A DNA stretch of 64,000 nucleotides, taken from contig NBBL01000006.1 of the NCBI GenBank assembly GCA_002892395.1, forward strand, positions 62,001-126,000. Reading direction: 5' to 3'. A program made the position numbers and the translations under genes. Under the pieces are notes generated by a model, which saw only the letters and a list, made by a program, of their open reading frames with translations, did not search any database and was not told the origin of the DNA. Below are positions 15,927 to 25,282 of the stretch, piece after piece; position 1 is the first letter of the stretch; each line of letters begins with the position of its first letter. The DNA is from Lachnospiraceae bacterium (lineage in GTDB: Bacteria > Bacillota > Clostridia > Lachnospirales > Lachnospiraceae).

Positions 15927-17114
15927 TTATTGTTTCTTCTGGACGTATTGGACAAACTGCTTCAATTCCTTCATGGTGGAAACACAAGCTGTGTACATCT
16001 GATTCCCCATGGACGGCGCCATAATATCCGGCACACGCTCTGCCATGCGAATCCGCCTTCCGTACTTCGCCATAATCTCGTCGTGGGAATGCATATAGTG
16101 AAAGCGGTCTCTTCGCGCGGCGTAGACACAGTACTGACTCTTTCTCGGATCATTCACCGCATTGCTATCCAGCACAATCATGTCTGCGTAAATCTGATAG
16201 ACGTCCGTCGCATGTGCAAAGTTAATCATGTCGGGCGTCACGCCCTCTCCGGGACGCATATTGACCTTCAGCCCCACAAAATCTCCGGCCTTTCCCAATC
16301 CCTCCTTCGCTTCCGTCAAGCAAAAAAATTCCAGATGGACAAAGCGGCTCTTGACGCCAAATGCCTTGACCGCCGCCCGCCCTGCATCCCTTAGCTTCTT
16401 CGGAATCCGGGATGTAACATAATAGGAGGGATCCTCCCGGTCATTCACGATGCGCAAAAGAGCCGGCCAGACAGTCTGGGACTCAAACAGCGGCTCTCCG
16501 CAGGAATTGATGATGGCATCATAGGAGCAAATATCCCCCTCTACATACTCCTCCATCACATAAGTCTGATCCAGCTCATGCTCAAAGAAGCGTTCCATCA
16601 TCTTTTTGTTCTCGATTTTCCCACTGTACTTGGACCAAAGACCAATGTTCGGTTTTGCCATGATGGGGTAACCCACCTTCTCCGCGAAGGCCTCTGCCGC
16701 CGAAAGATCCGTCACCACGATGTGACGCGGTGCAGGGATACCTGCTTCCGCATAGTACCGTTTCATGGCGTCCTTGCTGCGATACCGGTTCACCTCGTCC
16801 TGCTGAATCCCGGTATTGATATTAAAATCCGTGCGGAGACGGGCATCCACCGGAAGCCAGTGCTCATTGTTGGACTCAATCCAGTCGATTTTTCCGTATT
16901 TGAACGAGAAAAATGCCACTGCGCGAAACATTTCATCGTAATTCTCCATGGAATCCACACGGTAATATTCGGTCAGAGCCTTCTTTAATTCCGGTTCCAA
17001 TGTGTAGTACTCGGTATCACCGATTCCGAGTACATTGACGCCGTTTCTGTGCAGGCGATCGCAGAACTTCCAGTAATGCCGCGGAAAATTGGGAGAAACA
17101 AAAATAAAATTCAT
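15927..17114 (-). CDS. ATP-grasp domain protein (carboxylate-amine ligase type)
   Basis: This 395-aa cytoplasmic protein has the ATP-grasp fold. An N-terminal pre-ATP-grasp domain (NFIFVSPNFPRHYWKFCDRL) is followed by central ATP-binding residues around VGYPIMAKPNIGLWS and YVMEEYVEGDICSYD, and the metal-binding region FFCLTEAKE...KVNMRPGEG. The family joins a carboxylate to an amine using ATP through an acyl-phosphate; the substrates here are unknown. It sits 37 bases downstream of metY on the same strand and may be cotranscribed with it. Confidence 0.8.
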   Translation of the reverse strand: MNFIFVSPNFPRHYWKFCDRLHRNGVNVLGIGDTEYYTLEPELKKALTEYYRVDSMENYDEMFRAVAFFSFKYGKIDWIESNNEHWLPVDARLRTDFNINTGIQQDEVNRYRSKDAMKRYYAEAGIPAPRHIVVTDLSAAEAFAEKVGYPIMAKPNIGLWSKYSGKIENKKMMERFFEHELDQTYVMEEYVEGDICSYDAIINSCGEPLFESQTVWPALLRIVNDREDPSYYVTSRIPKKLRDAGRAAVKAFGVKSRFVHLEFFCLTEAKEGLGKAGDFVGLKVNMRPGEGVTPDMINFAHATDVYQIYADMIVLDSNAVNDPRKSQYCVYAARRDRFHYMHSHDEIMAKYGRRIRMAERVPDIMAPSMGNQMYTACVSTMKELKQFVQYVQKKQ

Positions 17115-17151
17115 AGGTCGGTATCTCCTCTCATGGAATCATAGTCTGCTC

Positions 17152-18453
17152 TCAGTGGGTCGCCAAAAGCGCCTGTGAAAAATCTGCGATGAGATCCTCC
17201 GCATCCTCAAGCCCGCAGGACATGCGGATCAGCCCTGCAGGAATGCCCGCCTCCTTAAGCTGCGCCTCCGTGAGCTGACGATGTGTGGAGGTGGCCGGGT
17301 TCAGACAGCAGGTTTTGGCATCGGCCACATGGGTCTCGATGGCTGCAAGCTTCAGCGCTTTCAAAAAGGCCTCCGCCGCTGCTTTTCCACCCTTCAATTC
17401 AAAGGCCACAACGCCGCAGCCGCCGTGGGGCATATATTTCTTTGCCAAGTCGTAGTACCGGTTTTCCGGTAGACCGGGATAATTGACATAGCTTACCTCC
17501 GGCCGTCCGCTCAGGAACTCCGCCACCGCCTGTGCAGTCTCCACATGGCGCGGCATCCTGACGTGCATAGACTCTAAGCCCAAATTCAAATAAAAGGCGT
17601 TCTGCGGAGACTGTATGCTCCCCAGATCCCGCATGAGCTGTGTGGTCGCCTTGGTGATAAAGGCGCCGCCCATTCCAAATTTTTCTGCATAGACGATACC
17701 GTGATAAGAGTCGTCCGGCTTACAAAGTCCGGGAAACTTCTCTGCATGTGCCATCCAGTCAAAGTGACCGCCGTCAACAATCACTCCGCCCACTGCCACT
17801 CCATGCCCGTCCATGTACTTGGTGGTGGAATGCGTGACGATGTCTGCTCCCCACCGAAGCGGCTGACAATTGATGGGTGTGGGGAAGGTGTTGTCCACAA
17901 TAAGAGGAACGCCGTGTGCATGTGCAAGCCGCGCGAACTTCTCAATATCCAGCACCGTAAGCGACGGGTTGGAGATGGTCTCTCCGAACACGGCGCGGGT
18001 GTTGTCCCGGAATGCCGCCTGCAGCTCCTCCTCTCCTGCATCCGGAGAGACAAAGCTCACCTCCACGCCCATCTTTCTCATGGTCACATTCAAAAGATTG
18101 TAGGTCCCTCCGTAAATCGCTGAGGATGCCACCACATGACTGCCTGCCTCACAGATGTTGAACAAAGCAAAAAAGTTGGCCGCCTGACCGGAGGACGTCA
18201 GCATGGCTGCCGTTCCTCCCTCCAGCTCCGCTATTTTGGCTGCCACAAAATCGTTGGTCGGGTTTTGCAGACGCGTATAAAAATAGCCCGAGGCTTCCAA
18301 ATCAAACAGCTTTCCCATTTCCTCGCTGCTTGCATATTGAAAGGTGGTGGATTGTATAATCGGGATCTGCCGCGGCTCCCCGTTTTTCGGATGGTAACCG
18401 CCCTGTACGCAGCGGGTGCCGCTTCCATATGATTTTTTCTCGGAATCGTTCAT
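17152..18453 (-). CDS. metY: O-acetylhomoserine sulfhydrylase / aminocarboxypropyltransferase
   Basis: This PLP enzyme (433 aa) of the Cys/Met metabolism family makes homocysteine from O-acetylhomoserine and sulfide. The PLP lysine lies in THSTTKYMDGHG, and SSAIYGGTYNLL, DNTFPTP and STHRQLTEAQ are typical of the MetY branch, as is the length. I see no T-box or SAM riboswitch in its short leader. The AGGAGGAAG-like site precedes the ATG at 18453. Confidence 0.92.
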   Translation of the reverse strand: MNDSEKKSYGSGTRCVQGGYHPKNGEPRQIPIIQSTTFQYASSEEMGKLFDLEASGYFYTRLQNPTNDFVAAKIAELEGGTAAMLTSSGQAANFFALFNICEAGSHVVASSAIYGGTYNLLNVTMRKMGVEVSFVSPDAGEEELQAAFRDNTRAVFGETISNPSLTVLDIEKFARLAHAHGVPLIVDNTFPTPINCQPLRWGADIVTHSTTKYMDGHGVAVGGVIVDGGHFDWMAHAEKFPGLCKPDDSYHGIVYAEKFGMGGAFITKATTQLMRDLGSIQSPQNAFYLNLGLESMHVRMPRHVETAQAVAEFLSGRPEVSYVNYPGLPENRYYDLAKKYMPHGGCGVVAFELKGGKAAAEAFLKALKLAAIETHVADAKTCCLNPATSTHRQLTEAQLKEAGIPAGLIRMSCGLEDAEDLIADFSQALLATH

Positions 18454-18496
18454 AAATCTTCCTCCTTCTCCGTTGTTTGTCTTATTCTACCACAAA

Positions 18497-18527
18497 GAAA
18501 AGTGCGCGCACAGTCCCCTGTGCGCGC
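18497..18527 (-). terminator. Terminator after the pseudouridine synthase gene
   Basis: On the minus strand GCGCGCACA / TGTGCGCGC forms a 9-bp stem followed by CTTTTCTTT. Confidence 0.75.
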
Positions 18528-18545
18528 GAATGCGAGGCGAAGCTC

Positions 18546-19241
18546 TCAGAGTGAAAACGGAGGATCCACTCGAAATTTCATTTTTTTCTTTGTCCTGGGA
18601 TGTGTGAAACCAAGAGATACTGCGCAAAGGCAAAGCTGCTTTCCCAAGTCTGAGTTGCCGCACACTCCCTTTACAGGCGTCTCCCGGTACACCGGATTAT
18701 ATTTTCGATCCCCTGCCAACGGCATCCCCCGGGAGGCAAACTGCACGCGAATTTGGTGGTGCCGTCCGGTCATCAGGTGAATCTCTACCTCGGCGATCTG
18801 TTCTCCCTCTGTAAACTTCTTTTTCAGGAGCGTATAGCGAAGCTTTGCCTCCTTTGCCCCGGGCTCCCCCTTTGCTCCGACCCGCGTCATATTTCCTTTT
18901 TTCTCCTGAACCAGCCAGTCTGTCCACTCTGCAGACTTCTCCTTTGGCTGACCGCAGAGAATGGCCCGATATGTCTTATGGATTTTTCCTTCTCTCATCT
19001 GCCCGGAAAGCTGTGCCGCACATTCCGGTGTCTTTGCGAACACCATAATCCCGCTGACCGGCTTGTCAAGACGATGGATCACGCCGATATAAGGCTCCTT
19101 TCCGGTTCCGGCACAGTGGGACTTAAGGCAGTTTACCATGTCCGGCTCCAATCCCTTTGCGGACTCGCTCTCCACACCTGCCGGCTTCACTGCAACCACC
19201 AGATCCCTGTCCTCATACAAAATATTAAGCTTTGCCTCCAT
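18546..19241 (-). CDS. RluA-family rRNA/tRNA pseudouridine synthase
   Basis: This 231-aa protein isomerizes uridine to pseudouridine in structured RNA. The catalytic Asp is in GVIHRLDKPVSGIMVFAKT. Other conserved stretches are YRAILCG and the uridine-pocket MTGRHHQIRVQFASRG. There is no N-terminal S4 domain, so it belongs to the short RluA group; the target site cannot be read from sequence. The start overlaps the GIY-YIG gene by 17 bases. Confidence 0.88.
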   Translation of the reverse strand: MEAKLNILYEDRDLVVAVKPAGVESESAKGLEPDMVNCLKSHCAGTGKEPYIGVIHRLDKPVSGIMVFAKTPECAAQLSGQMREGKIHKTYRAILCGQPKEKSAEWTDWLVQEKKGNMTRVGAKGEPGAKEAKLRYTLLKKKFTEGEQIAEVEIHLMTGRHHQIRVQFASRGMPLAGDRKYNPVYRETPVKGVCGNSDLGKQLCLCAVSLGFTHPRTKKKMKFRVDPPFSL

Positions 19242-19524
19242 CCCGAATCAGCGCCTCCTTCTCCCTATGGGTAAGCTGCTTGATCTCCCACTCCCGCCTG
19301 AGTGCATCCCGCTTGGATGCACAGCGCTCAATATACACCAGCGTACAGGGGCCGCGACTTCTCGTATACTTTGCCCCTTTTCCGCTGTTGTGTGCCTGAA
19401 GGCGTCGCTTTGGATCTGTCGTGTACCCGCAGTAGTAGCTTCCGTCTGCACAAAGGAGGAGATAAGCATAGGCCGTCTCCTCCTTGGTTCCGCCAAAGGC
19501 GGAGCATTCCGTTTTTCTCTTCAT
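19225..19524 (-). CDS. GIY-YIG nuclease-fold protein (UPF0213/YhbQ-like)
   Basis: This 99-aa single-domain protein has the GIY-YIG core YAYLLLCADGSYYCGYTTD and the conserved Arg, His and Asn of RRLQAHNSGKGAKYTRSRG. The family is small and bacterial, and its cellular DNA substrate is poorly defined. It is translationally coupled to the downstream pseudouridine synthase. Confidence 0.85.
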   Translation of the reverse strand: MKRKTECSAFGGTKEETAYAYLLLCADGSYYCGYTTDPKRRLQAHNSGKGAKYTRSRGPCTLVYIERCASKRDALRREWEIKQLTHREKEALIRDGGKA

Positions 19525-19594
19525 TTGGCTCTCTACCTGAGTGTTCCCGGGCGATCCTTCGAAGCGCCCGGTCCCAGTTTTCCTCTTTGCTCTC

Positions 19595-20401
19595 TCACAA
19601 AACGCCCAGTGTATTCAGCGCCCGCGCAATCCCGTCGTCCATCACCTTATCCGCGATCAACGTGGCGTACGGCTCCAGCACAGTGTCATGGATTCCCATC
19701 AAAATTCGATTCCCCGCTTCGGAACAGAACATGGACATGTCGTTGGTGCTGTCTCCAAACACATAGCAATCCTCCGGCGCAATGGGATAACGCTTCAGAA
19801 TATATGTGATGGCTGTTCCCTTGCTGCAGCCCTTCGGAACAAACTCATAAAATCCCCGTCCCCGCTCGATGCAGTCAAAATCCGGAACCTGCTCCACCAG
19901 CCTTTGCACCCGTTCCCGCTCCGAGTAGAGGGGGTTGGTCTGAATACAGAACTTGTCAAACTGATAGGACGTGTCTCCCAGTGCATTGACCTCCGTATCA
20001 CAGTAACCACTGAGATAGTCCAGCAAATCCTCCATCAGCTCCGCATTCTCGAACGGACGATCCGAAAAGTAAATTGCTTCCTGCGCCTCCAGAATTGCAT
20101 CCAGCCTGAGATCCCGGATCATCTCCCGGATTTGAAGCCCCCGGGCGTGCTCCACCCGCCGCTCCATCAGCGTGTTTCCGTCCACGATGATCTGTGTTCC
20201 GCAGCCGCAGGCCGCACAGGAAATCCCGAACAGCTCCATCTGATACTCCAGCAGGCAAAGCGTCCTCCCGGAATTGATAAATACCAGATGTCCCTGGGCG
20301 CGAAGAGCCTGAATCGCTTCCACCGCGCTCTTCGGAACAATTTTGGTTTCCTCATCGACCAGGGTGCCGTCCACATCAAAGAAAAATATTTTTTTACCCA
20401 T
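19595..20401 (-). CDS. HAD-superfamily hydrolase, Cof type
   Basis: This 268-aa phosphatase of the Cof/IIB subfamily has motif I FFFDVDGTLVDEE at residues 4-16, motif II FINSGRT, and motif IV GDSTNDMSMF. It probably dephosphorylates sugar phosphates or flavin-type metabolites; the substrate cannot be predicted. It lies three bases downstream of the trigger-factor-like gene on the same strand. Confidence 0.88.
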   Translation of the reverse strand: MGKKIFFFDVDGTLVDEETKIVPKSAVEAIQALRAQGHLVFINSGRTLCLLEYQMELFGISCAACGCGTQIIVDGNTLMERRVEHARGLQIREMIRDLRLDAILEAQEAIYFSDRPFENAELMEDLLDYLSGYCDTEVNALGDTSYQFDKFCIQTNPLYSERERVQRLVEQVPDFDCIERGRGFYEFVPKGCSKGTAITYILKRYPIAPEDCYVFGDSTNDMSMFCSEAGNRILMGIHDTVLEPYATLIADKVMDDGIARALNTLGVL

Positions 20402-20403
20402 TC

Positions 20404-21615
20404 TTACTTCGCTGCAGCGCTTGTTTCTGCTGCCTTCGTATCTCCGTTCTCTGCCGCAGCGCCGCTCTCCCCGGCGGCGGTTGTTTCGGTCTGATTCCCC
20501 TCCGTCTCGCTCACCTTCTCAGCCACCTTGTTCGCGTGGTCAATCAGGAAATTTGCGACCCGCAGGTAGCGGGCATTGAGATCCACACTCTTCTGTCCGG
20601 CTCTCTCAATCAGCATATCCTTTGACATGCCGAACTGCTCCTCCAACGCCTTGTAATCCGCTTCTCCCAGATGAAACCCTTCCTTGTTAAAGATTTCGTC
20701 GATCACGAGACGGTACTTGGCTTCGTTTTCTGCGTCCTTCTGCATCTGCTGATCAAAATCTTCCTGCTTCATTCCCGACATTTGGAGATAGCTTGCCATG
20801 TCCATCCCATACTGTTTGAGCTGCTGCTCCATCCTCTTTTTGATCTGTGCCGTCTCATAGGCCACAGCCTCCGGAGAAAGCTCAAAGGTTGCGTGTTCCA
20901 CCGCGTCCTGGAGAACCTGATTCATCTCCATGCTTTTTTCATTCTTCTTCCTCTGATCCAGAAACTGCGCCTTCAGCGCCTCCCGGTAGGCGTCCACAGT
21001 CTTTTGTGCGCCCTTCGTGTACCTTTCAACCCAGGCGTCGTCCAGAACCGATTCCTTTTCCTCCTTCACTGCGTTCACCGTGACGTCAAAGGTCACCGCC
21101 TTTCCGGCCAGCTCCTTGTTCCCGTAGTTCTCCGGAAACGTGAGATTCAAGGTCTTATGATCTCCCTTTTTCGCGCCGATCAGCCCCTCCTCAAATCCCT
21201 GGATGAAGCTGCCGCTGCCAAGCTTTAAATCATATGCGGAGGCGGTTCCTCCTTCAAAGGCGACACCATCCTTTTTTCCCACGTAATCGATGTTGACGAC
21301 GTCGCCGTCAGCCGCCGCCCGATCCACCTCTGTCTGCTCCGGATTGCTCTTGACCAGTCCCTCAAGATAACTCTGAATTTCTTCGTCCGTCACCTTGATT
21401 TCCTTTACTTCCAGATCCATTCCCTTGTAATCTCCAAGCGTTACCTTCCCGTAGCTTTCAGGCTCCGCCTCCGCCGCTTCCGCGGGAGTTGCCTCCGGGG
21501 TGCTCTTCTTCGCCCCCAAGGCTCCGCAGGCAGAAAACAGCAGTGCAAAGGCTGCCGTTGCAACAATAACGCTCATTTTTTTGGAAGAAACATGCATAAA
21601 TTTAAACTCCTTCAT
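20404..21615 (-). CDS. Exported trigger-factor-like lipoprotein (FKBP-type peptidyl-prolyl isomerase)
   Basis: A lipoprotein signal peptide ends in LLFSACG (Cys30). A trigger-factor-type FKBP domain (about 95-190, with GDVVNIDYVGKKDGVAFEGG and GSGSFIQGFEEGLIGAKKG) and a helical trigger-factor C-terminal domain (about 195-375) follow, then an Ala/Thr/Glu-rich tail. The ribosome-binding N-terminal domain of cytoplasmic trigger factor is replaced by the signal peptide and a short linker. The inferred role is folding of exported proteins on the outer face of the membrane, a job done by PrsA in many Firmicutes. 403 aa. It lies between the HAD and aminopeptidase genes on one strand. Confidence 0.85.
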   Translation of the reverse strand: MKEFKFMHVSSKKMSVIVATAAFALLFSACGALGAKKSTPEATPAEAAEAEPESYGKVTLGDYKGMDLEVKEIKVTDEEIQSYLEGLVKSNPEQTEVDRAAADGDVVNIDYVGKKDGVAFEGGTASAYDLKLGSGSFIQGFEEGLIGAKKGDHKTLNLTFPENYGNKELAGKAVTFDVTVNAVKEEKESVLDDAWVERYTKGAQKTVDAYREALKAQFLDQRKKNEKSMEMNQVLQDAVEHATFELSPEAVAYETAQIKKRMEQQLKQYGMDMASYLQMSGMKQEDFDQQMQKDAENEAKYRLVIDEIFNKEGFHLGEADYKALEEQFGMSKDMLIERAGQKSVDLNARYLRVANFLIDHANKVAEKVSETEGNQTETTAAGESGAAAENGDTKAAETSAAAK

Positions 21616-21686
21616 CGTTTGTTTTTCACATTTTGGTTTCGCGATTCCGTTTTCGCTTTAAAACACCACGCTTCCAGTTGCCTCGC

Positions 21687-23096
21687 TTACACTTCCTCCT
21701 GGTAGAAGGCCTTGAACGCCAGATAGGCATTGTAGAGATCCAGCTTACTGGTAATTTCAAAGGGCGCGTGCATCGAGAGCACCGGGACGCCGAGATCGAC
21801 CACATCAATATTCAGCATTGCCACGAACTGCGCAATGGTTCCTCCGCCGCCTGCATCCACTGCTCCCAGCTCTCCGATCTGCCAGTATACACCGGCGCGA
21901 TCCATGATGTCTATGACCTTTGCCATAAATTCTGCGCTGGCATCGGAGCTCCCCGCCTTTCCCCGTGCCCCCGTGTACTTGGTCAGCACCACGCCATGGT
22001 TCAGATAGCTGGCGTTCCTCGCCTCAAAGACATCCGGAAAGGTGGGATCGAACGCCGCGTTCACATCCGCGGACAGGCAGGCCGAATTAGAAAAGACCTC
22101 CTTCGGATCCGCGCCCTGATTCTGGCAAAGATAGGTGATATAATCCCGCACATAATTCGAGTGCAGTCCCGTGTTGCCAACCGAGCCGATTTCCTCCTTG
22201 TCCGTAAGAATGGTCACCGTGGTATAGAGCGGCTTTTGGCACTCAAGCTGTGCGATCAGCGCCGGATACGCACAGACCCGGTCATCCTGACCGTAGGCGC
22301 CGATCATGGAGCGGTCAAAGCCCACATCCCTCGCCTTATGCGCCGGCACCATCTCGATCTCCGCCCGGGCGAAGTCCCGTTCCGTGATTCCGTACCGTTC
22401 GTTCAGAATCCGGAGTACCTCCAGGCGGAACGGATCCTTGATCTCCTCATCGGCATAGGGAAGGGATCCGAGAATGATATTCAGTTCTTCGCCCCGGAGC
22501 CCGTCTGCCAGTGTCCTTTGGGACTGCTTTGCAGCGAGATGCGGCAGCAAATCGGAGATGCAGAACACCGGATCTCCCGGCTCTTCTCCGATGTTGAAGT
22601 TCACAACGCTGAAGTCCTTCTTAATCACCACGCCGTGCATGGCAAGCGGAATGGTTCCCCACTGGTACTTTCTGATCCCGCCGTAATAGTGGGTCTTAAA
22701 ATAGGAAAGCTCATTCTTCTCATAGAGCGGATTCGGCTTCAAATCAAGGCGCGGAGAGTCAATGTGCGCGCCGTTGATGCGAACCCCCTCCCGGAGATCC
22801 CTGGACCCGAAAACCGTGGCGAGAATGGATTTTCCCCGATTGACTTCGTAGACCTTATCCCCCGCCTGATACCGTTTCCCCGCATCAAAGCGCTCATAGC
22901 CTGCACGAACCAGCAGACTCTCCGCATAGTTCACGCACTCCCGCTCTGTTTTGCAGCCGGAAAGAAAGTGCTTGTAGTCCTCTGCAAACGCCATTGCCTT
23001 CTCAAGCTGCTCCGGCGCCTCCTTTGCGATATGCGGATATTCCCAGCAAAGCTCCGCTTCCAGCTTTTTCCCGCTTGAACGTTTTTTATCAGCCAT
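21687..23096 (-). CDS. M18 family aspartyl/general aminopeptidase
   Basis: This zinc aminopeptidase (469 aa) has metal-ligand and active-site segments INGAHIDSPRLDLKPNPLYE, DKEEIGSVGNTG and VLSMHAPFEITSK near the C-terminus, in the order of the M18 (PepB-like/aspartyl aminopeptidase) family. I start it at the ATG at 23096 with AAAGGAAAAC upstream; the frame is open 24 codons further without family resemblance. A cytoplasmic role in peptide turnover is inferred. Confidence 0.9.
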   Translation of the reverse strand: MADKKRSSGKKLEAELCWEYPHIAKEAPEQLEKAMAFAEDYKHFLSGCKTERECVNYAESLLVRAGYERFDAGKRYQAGDKVYEVNRGKSILATVFGSRDLREGVRINGAHIDSPRLDLKPNPLYEKNELSYFKTHYYGGIRKYQWGTIPLAMHGVVIKKDFSVVNFNIGEEPGDPVFCISDLLPHLAAKQSQRTLADGLRGEELNIILGSLPYADEEIKDPFRLEVLRILNERYGITERDFARAEIEMVPAHKARDVGFDRSMIGAYGQDDRVCAYPALIAQLECQKPLYTTVTILTDKEEIGSVGNTGLHSNYVRDYITYLCQNQGADPKEVFSNSACLSADVNAAFDPTFPDVFEARNASYLNHGVVLTKYTGARGKAGSSDASAEFMAKVIDIMDRAGVYWQIGELGAVDAGGGGTIAQFVAMLNIDVVDLGVPVLSMHAPFEITSKLDLYNAYLAFKAFYQEEV

Positions 23097-23121
23097 TTGT
23101 TTTCCTTTCTGAAAATGAACA

Positions 23122-23145
23122 GAGAGCCCGGCACACCGGACTCTC
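23122..23145 (-). terminator. Hairpin between the S1-domain gene and the aminopeptidase gene
   Basis: On the minus strand GAGAGTCCGG-TGTG-CCGGGCTCTC, with one G-U pair and a poor T tail. It may be a partial terminator or mRNA-stabilizing stem. Confidence 0.4.
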
Positions 23146-23173
23146 ACGCCGCCAACAGGCGTCGGCACTTTGT

Positions 23174-23890
23174 TTAGTTCAGCTTCACGCCCTTCAGGAG
23201 CTCGCCGAGATTCGTCGTTGCCCGCGTCTTCTCTTCATATTTGAAGCCCCCGGTCTCCTCCAGCACGTTGTGCTTTTCAAACGAGCCCTCCGGCTCCTCC
23301 AGCGCACGCATGGAAAGAGAAATCTTTCCGTCTCCCAGCTTGATCACCTTGACCTTGACCTCCTGTCCCTCCTTCAGGACATCAGCCGGTGTTTTGACTC
23401 TTTTTCTGGAAATCTGGGAGACATGCAGAAGCCCTGTCGCCCCTCCTCCGATATTGACAAATGCACCGTAATCCTTCAAGGTCTCCACCGTTCCGTCCAG
23501 AACATCTCCCACCTTAAGCTCCGCAAGGCGTGCCTTCTTTTCCTTCTCCTGCTCTGCCCGCTCAATCTCACGGTGAGAAAGAACCAGTCTCTTCTTCTCC
23601 GGATCCGCCGTGATCACAACCACCTGAATGCGCTTGTTCTGGTAGTCTTCCAAATTCTCCACATACGAAGTAGAAAGATGACTTGCCGGAATAAACGCCC
23701 GCGTGTCCTCAAAGTATGCGACGCAGCCGCCCTTTACCACCTCAATGATCTTCACCTCAAACGGTTCCTTGGTCTCAAGCAGGTTCTGGAAGCGCTCCCA
23801 TTTCCCCCCGTCTTCATGTTCAACCTTTTGCGCGGTCTGAAATGAATCATTGATCTCCTGTTCGAAATCCTTCATGCTTTCTTCAGCCAT
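23174..23890 (-). CDS. S1 RNA-binding domain protein (RpsA-like, two S1 domains)
   Basis: This 238-aa protein has two S1 repeats. A divergent one covers about residues 45-115 (FEVKIIEVVKGGCVAYFEDTRAFIPASHL). A canonical one covers about 133-205 (GDVLDGTVETLKDYGAFVNIGGGATGLLHVSQIS). It resembles the shortened S1/YugI-like proteins of Firmicutes, which lack the four to six domains of proteobacterial S1. A role in translation or RNA metabolism is inferred. AGGGA precedes the ATG at 23890. Confidence 0.82.
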   Translation of the reverse strand: MAEESMKDFEQEINDSFQTAQKVEHEDGGKWERFQNLLETKEPFEVKIIEVVKGGCVAYFEDTRAFIPASHLSTSYVENLEDYQNKRIQVVVITADPEKKRLVLSHREIERAEQEKEKKARLAELKVGDVLDGTVETLKDYGAFVNIGGGATGLLHVSQISRKRVKTPADVLKEGQEVKVKVIKLGDGKISLSMRALEEPEGSFEKHNVLEETGGFKYEEKTRATTNLGELLKGVKLN

Positions 23891-23993
23891 GGTAATCCCT
23901 CCCCAACGAACCGGCCTTCAGCCGTTATTGAGTCGATTATAACACATTTTAAATCGCTTGGGAATGACTTTCAAAAAGAGCTGAATATTACCC

Positions 23994-24049
23994 TTGACTA
24001 ATCGCGTACCCCCTTTTTATAATTGATTTTGATAACAGTTCCTATTATC
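23994..24049 (+). promoter_or_regulatory. Promoter and candidate Fur/PerR operator
   Basis: TTGACT (23994-23999) and TATAAT (24018-24023) are 18 bases apart. At the expected transcription start, GATAA (24031-24035) and TTATC (24045-24049) form an inverted repeat with a 9-base spacer, reminiscent of Fur-family boxes. Autoregulation is a natural inference. Confidence 0.55.
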
Positions 24050-24064
24050 GAAAAGAGAGTATCC

Positions 24065-24469
24065 ATGCAAAAGCACAGCCGCCAACGAGATGCAATTTTA
24101 CAGAATCTGATGTCGCGACGCGATCATCCCACCGCCGATGCGATCTATCAGTCGCTGCGTCATGACCTTCCCCGCATCAGCCTCGGTACCGTGTACCGCA
24201 ACCTGAATTTGATGGCGGAAATGGGAATGATTCGAAGCATTTCCTGCGAAGGCGGGATCCGGCATTACGACTACGACACATCGGATCACTGTCATTATGT
24301 ATGCACCTGCTGCGGCAATGTCATGGATCTCCCGATTCCGGCGGACAAGGAGCTCAATCGGCTGGCACAAGCCTCGGGAATCGGCAGCATCGACTGCCAC
24401 TCCCTTATCTTTTACGGCACCTGCAGCCGCTGCAAAGAACAGGTGTCGGCCGGAAACAGGGAACTCTAA
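24065..24469 (+). CDS. perR: Fur family regulator, probably PerR
   Basis: This 134-aa metal-dependent repressor has a winged helix at residues 1-75 ([28 protein letters not shown]) and a C-terminal dimerization/metal domain with [18 protein letters not shown] and a second Cys pair CSRC, forming the structural Zn site. The His/Asp-rich segment fits the PerR sensor site. It lies 52 bases before the rubrerythrin gene, a typical PerR target, and both are probably on one transcript. The ATG at 24065 follows AAGAGAG. Confidence 0.82.
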   Translation: MQKHSRQRDAILQNLMSRRDHPTADAIYQSLRHDLPRISLGTVYRNLNLMAEMGMIRSISCEGGIRHYDYDTSDHCHYVCTCCGNVMDLPIPADKELNRLAQASGIGSIDCHSLIFYGTCSRCKEQVSAGNREL

Positions 24470-24521
24470 TCAATCGGTACCGTCGACCAGGTTTTATTTC
24501 ATAAAGAAAAGGAGAATGACT

Positions 24522-25073
24522 ATGAAGCAGTGGAGATGTAAGGTTTGCGGATATATCTGGGAAGGTGAGAACCCGCCGGAGCAGTGTCCTCAGTGCAAGC
24601 AGCCCGCCAGCATGTTCGAAGAGGTGAAGGACACGGATGACATGACCTGGGCTGCAGAGCATGTGGTGGGGATTGCCAAGGATGTGGACGAAGAGATCAA
24701 GCAGGGTCTCCGGGCCAACTTTGAAGGCGAATGTTCCGAGGTCGGAATGTACCTGGCAATGTCCAGAGTCGCGTTCCGCGAGGGCTATCCGGAGATCGGC
24801 GAGTACTGGAGAACTGCCGCATTCGAAGAGGCCGATCACGCCTCCAGATTTGCGGAGATGCTCGGCGAGGTGATCACCGATTCCACAAAGAAAAATCTTG
24901 AAATGCGCGTTGCCGCAGAAAACGGTGCAACCCGAGGAAAGGTTGAGCTTGCCACACTGGCGAAAAAGCAGAATCTGGACGCCATTCACGACAGTGTGCA
25001 TGAGATGGCACGCGACGAGGCTCGTCACGGAAAGGCCTTCGCCGGTCTCCTGAAGAGGTACTTCGGCGCATAA
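24522..25073 (+). CDS. rbr: Rubrerythrin, rubredoxin-first (reverse) type
   Basis: This NADH-peroxidase-type protein protects anaerobes from H2O2 and O2. Residues 1-36 are a rubredoxin domain with CKVCGYIW and CPQCKQ. Residues about 45-183 are the diiron ferritin-like domain with [25 protein letters not shown] and [14 protein letters not shown] supplying Glu and His ligands. This domain order is the reverse of classical rubrerythrin. 183 aa. AAAAGGAG precedes the ATG. It is downstream of perR, which probably represses it. Confidence 0.93.
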   Translation: MKQWRCKVCGYIWEGENPPEQCPQCKQPASMFEEVKDTDDMTWAAEHVVGIAKDVDEEIKQGLRANFEGECSEVGMYLAMSRVAFREGYPEIGEYWRTAAFEEADHASRFAEMLGEVITDSTKKNLEMRVAAENGATRGKVELATLAKKQNLDAIHDSVHEMARDEARHGKAFAGLLKRYFGA

Positions 25074-25084
25074 CCCGTACCGTT

Positions 25085-25225
25085 TCCGGATTTTAGAGTT
25101 TGAATTTCTCAGTTCGGATTCCGGATTTCGGATTTTGCGGTTCGGATTTTAGATTTTGGATTCCGGATTTCAGATTTTGCAATTCGGATTTCGCATTTTG
25201 GATTTCAGATTTCGAATTTCCCGTT
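25085..25225. repeat. Degenerate GGATTTCGGATTTTG-type repeats
   Basis: About 140 bases of 10-22 bp AT-richer words such as TTCGGATTTT, GGATTCCGGATTT and CAGATTTTGCAATT follow each other with many changes. No protein is recognisable. The style matches the array at 2.6 kb, though the exact words differ. Confidence 0.7.
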
Positions 25226-25230
25226 CCGCA

Positions 25231-25282
25231 GATCCCGGACGGCTTCGCAGCTCCACGCTGCGAGGCTGCCCGGGATCGTTTT
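25231..25282 (+). terminator. Terminator of the perR-rbr operon
   Basis: GATCCCGG (25231-25238) and CCGGGATC (25270-25277) enclose a second stem (CTTCGCAG / CTGCGAG). GTTTT follows. Confidence 0.6.

Noticed and set aside
18454-18500. SAM riboswitch or T-box upstream of metY
   Set aside because: The gap to the previous gene is under 100 bases and contains only a terminator and a promoter-like stretch.
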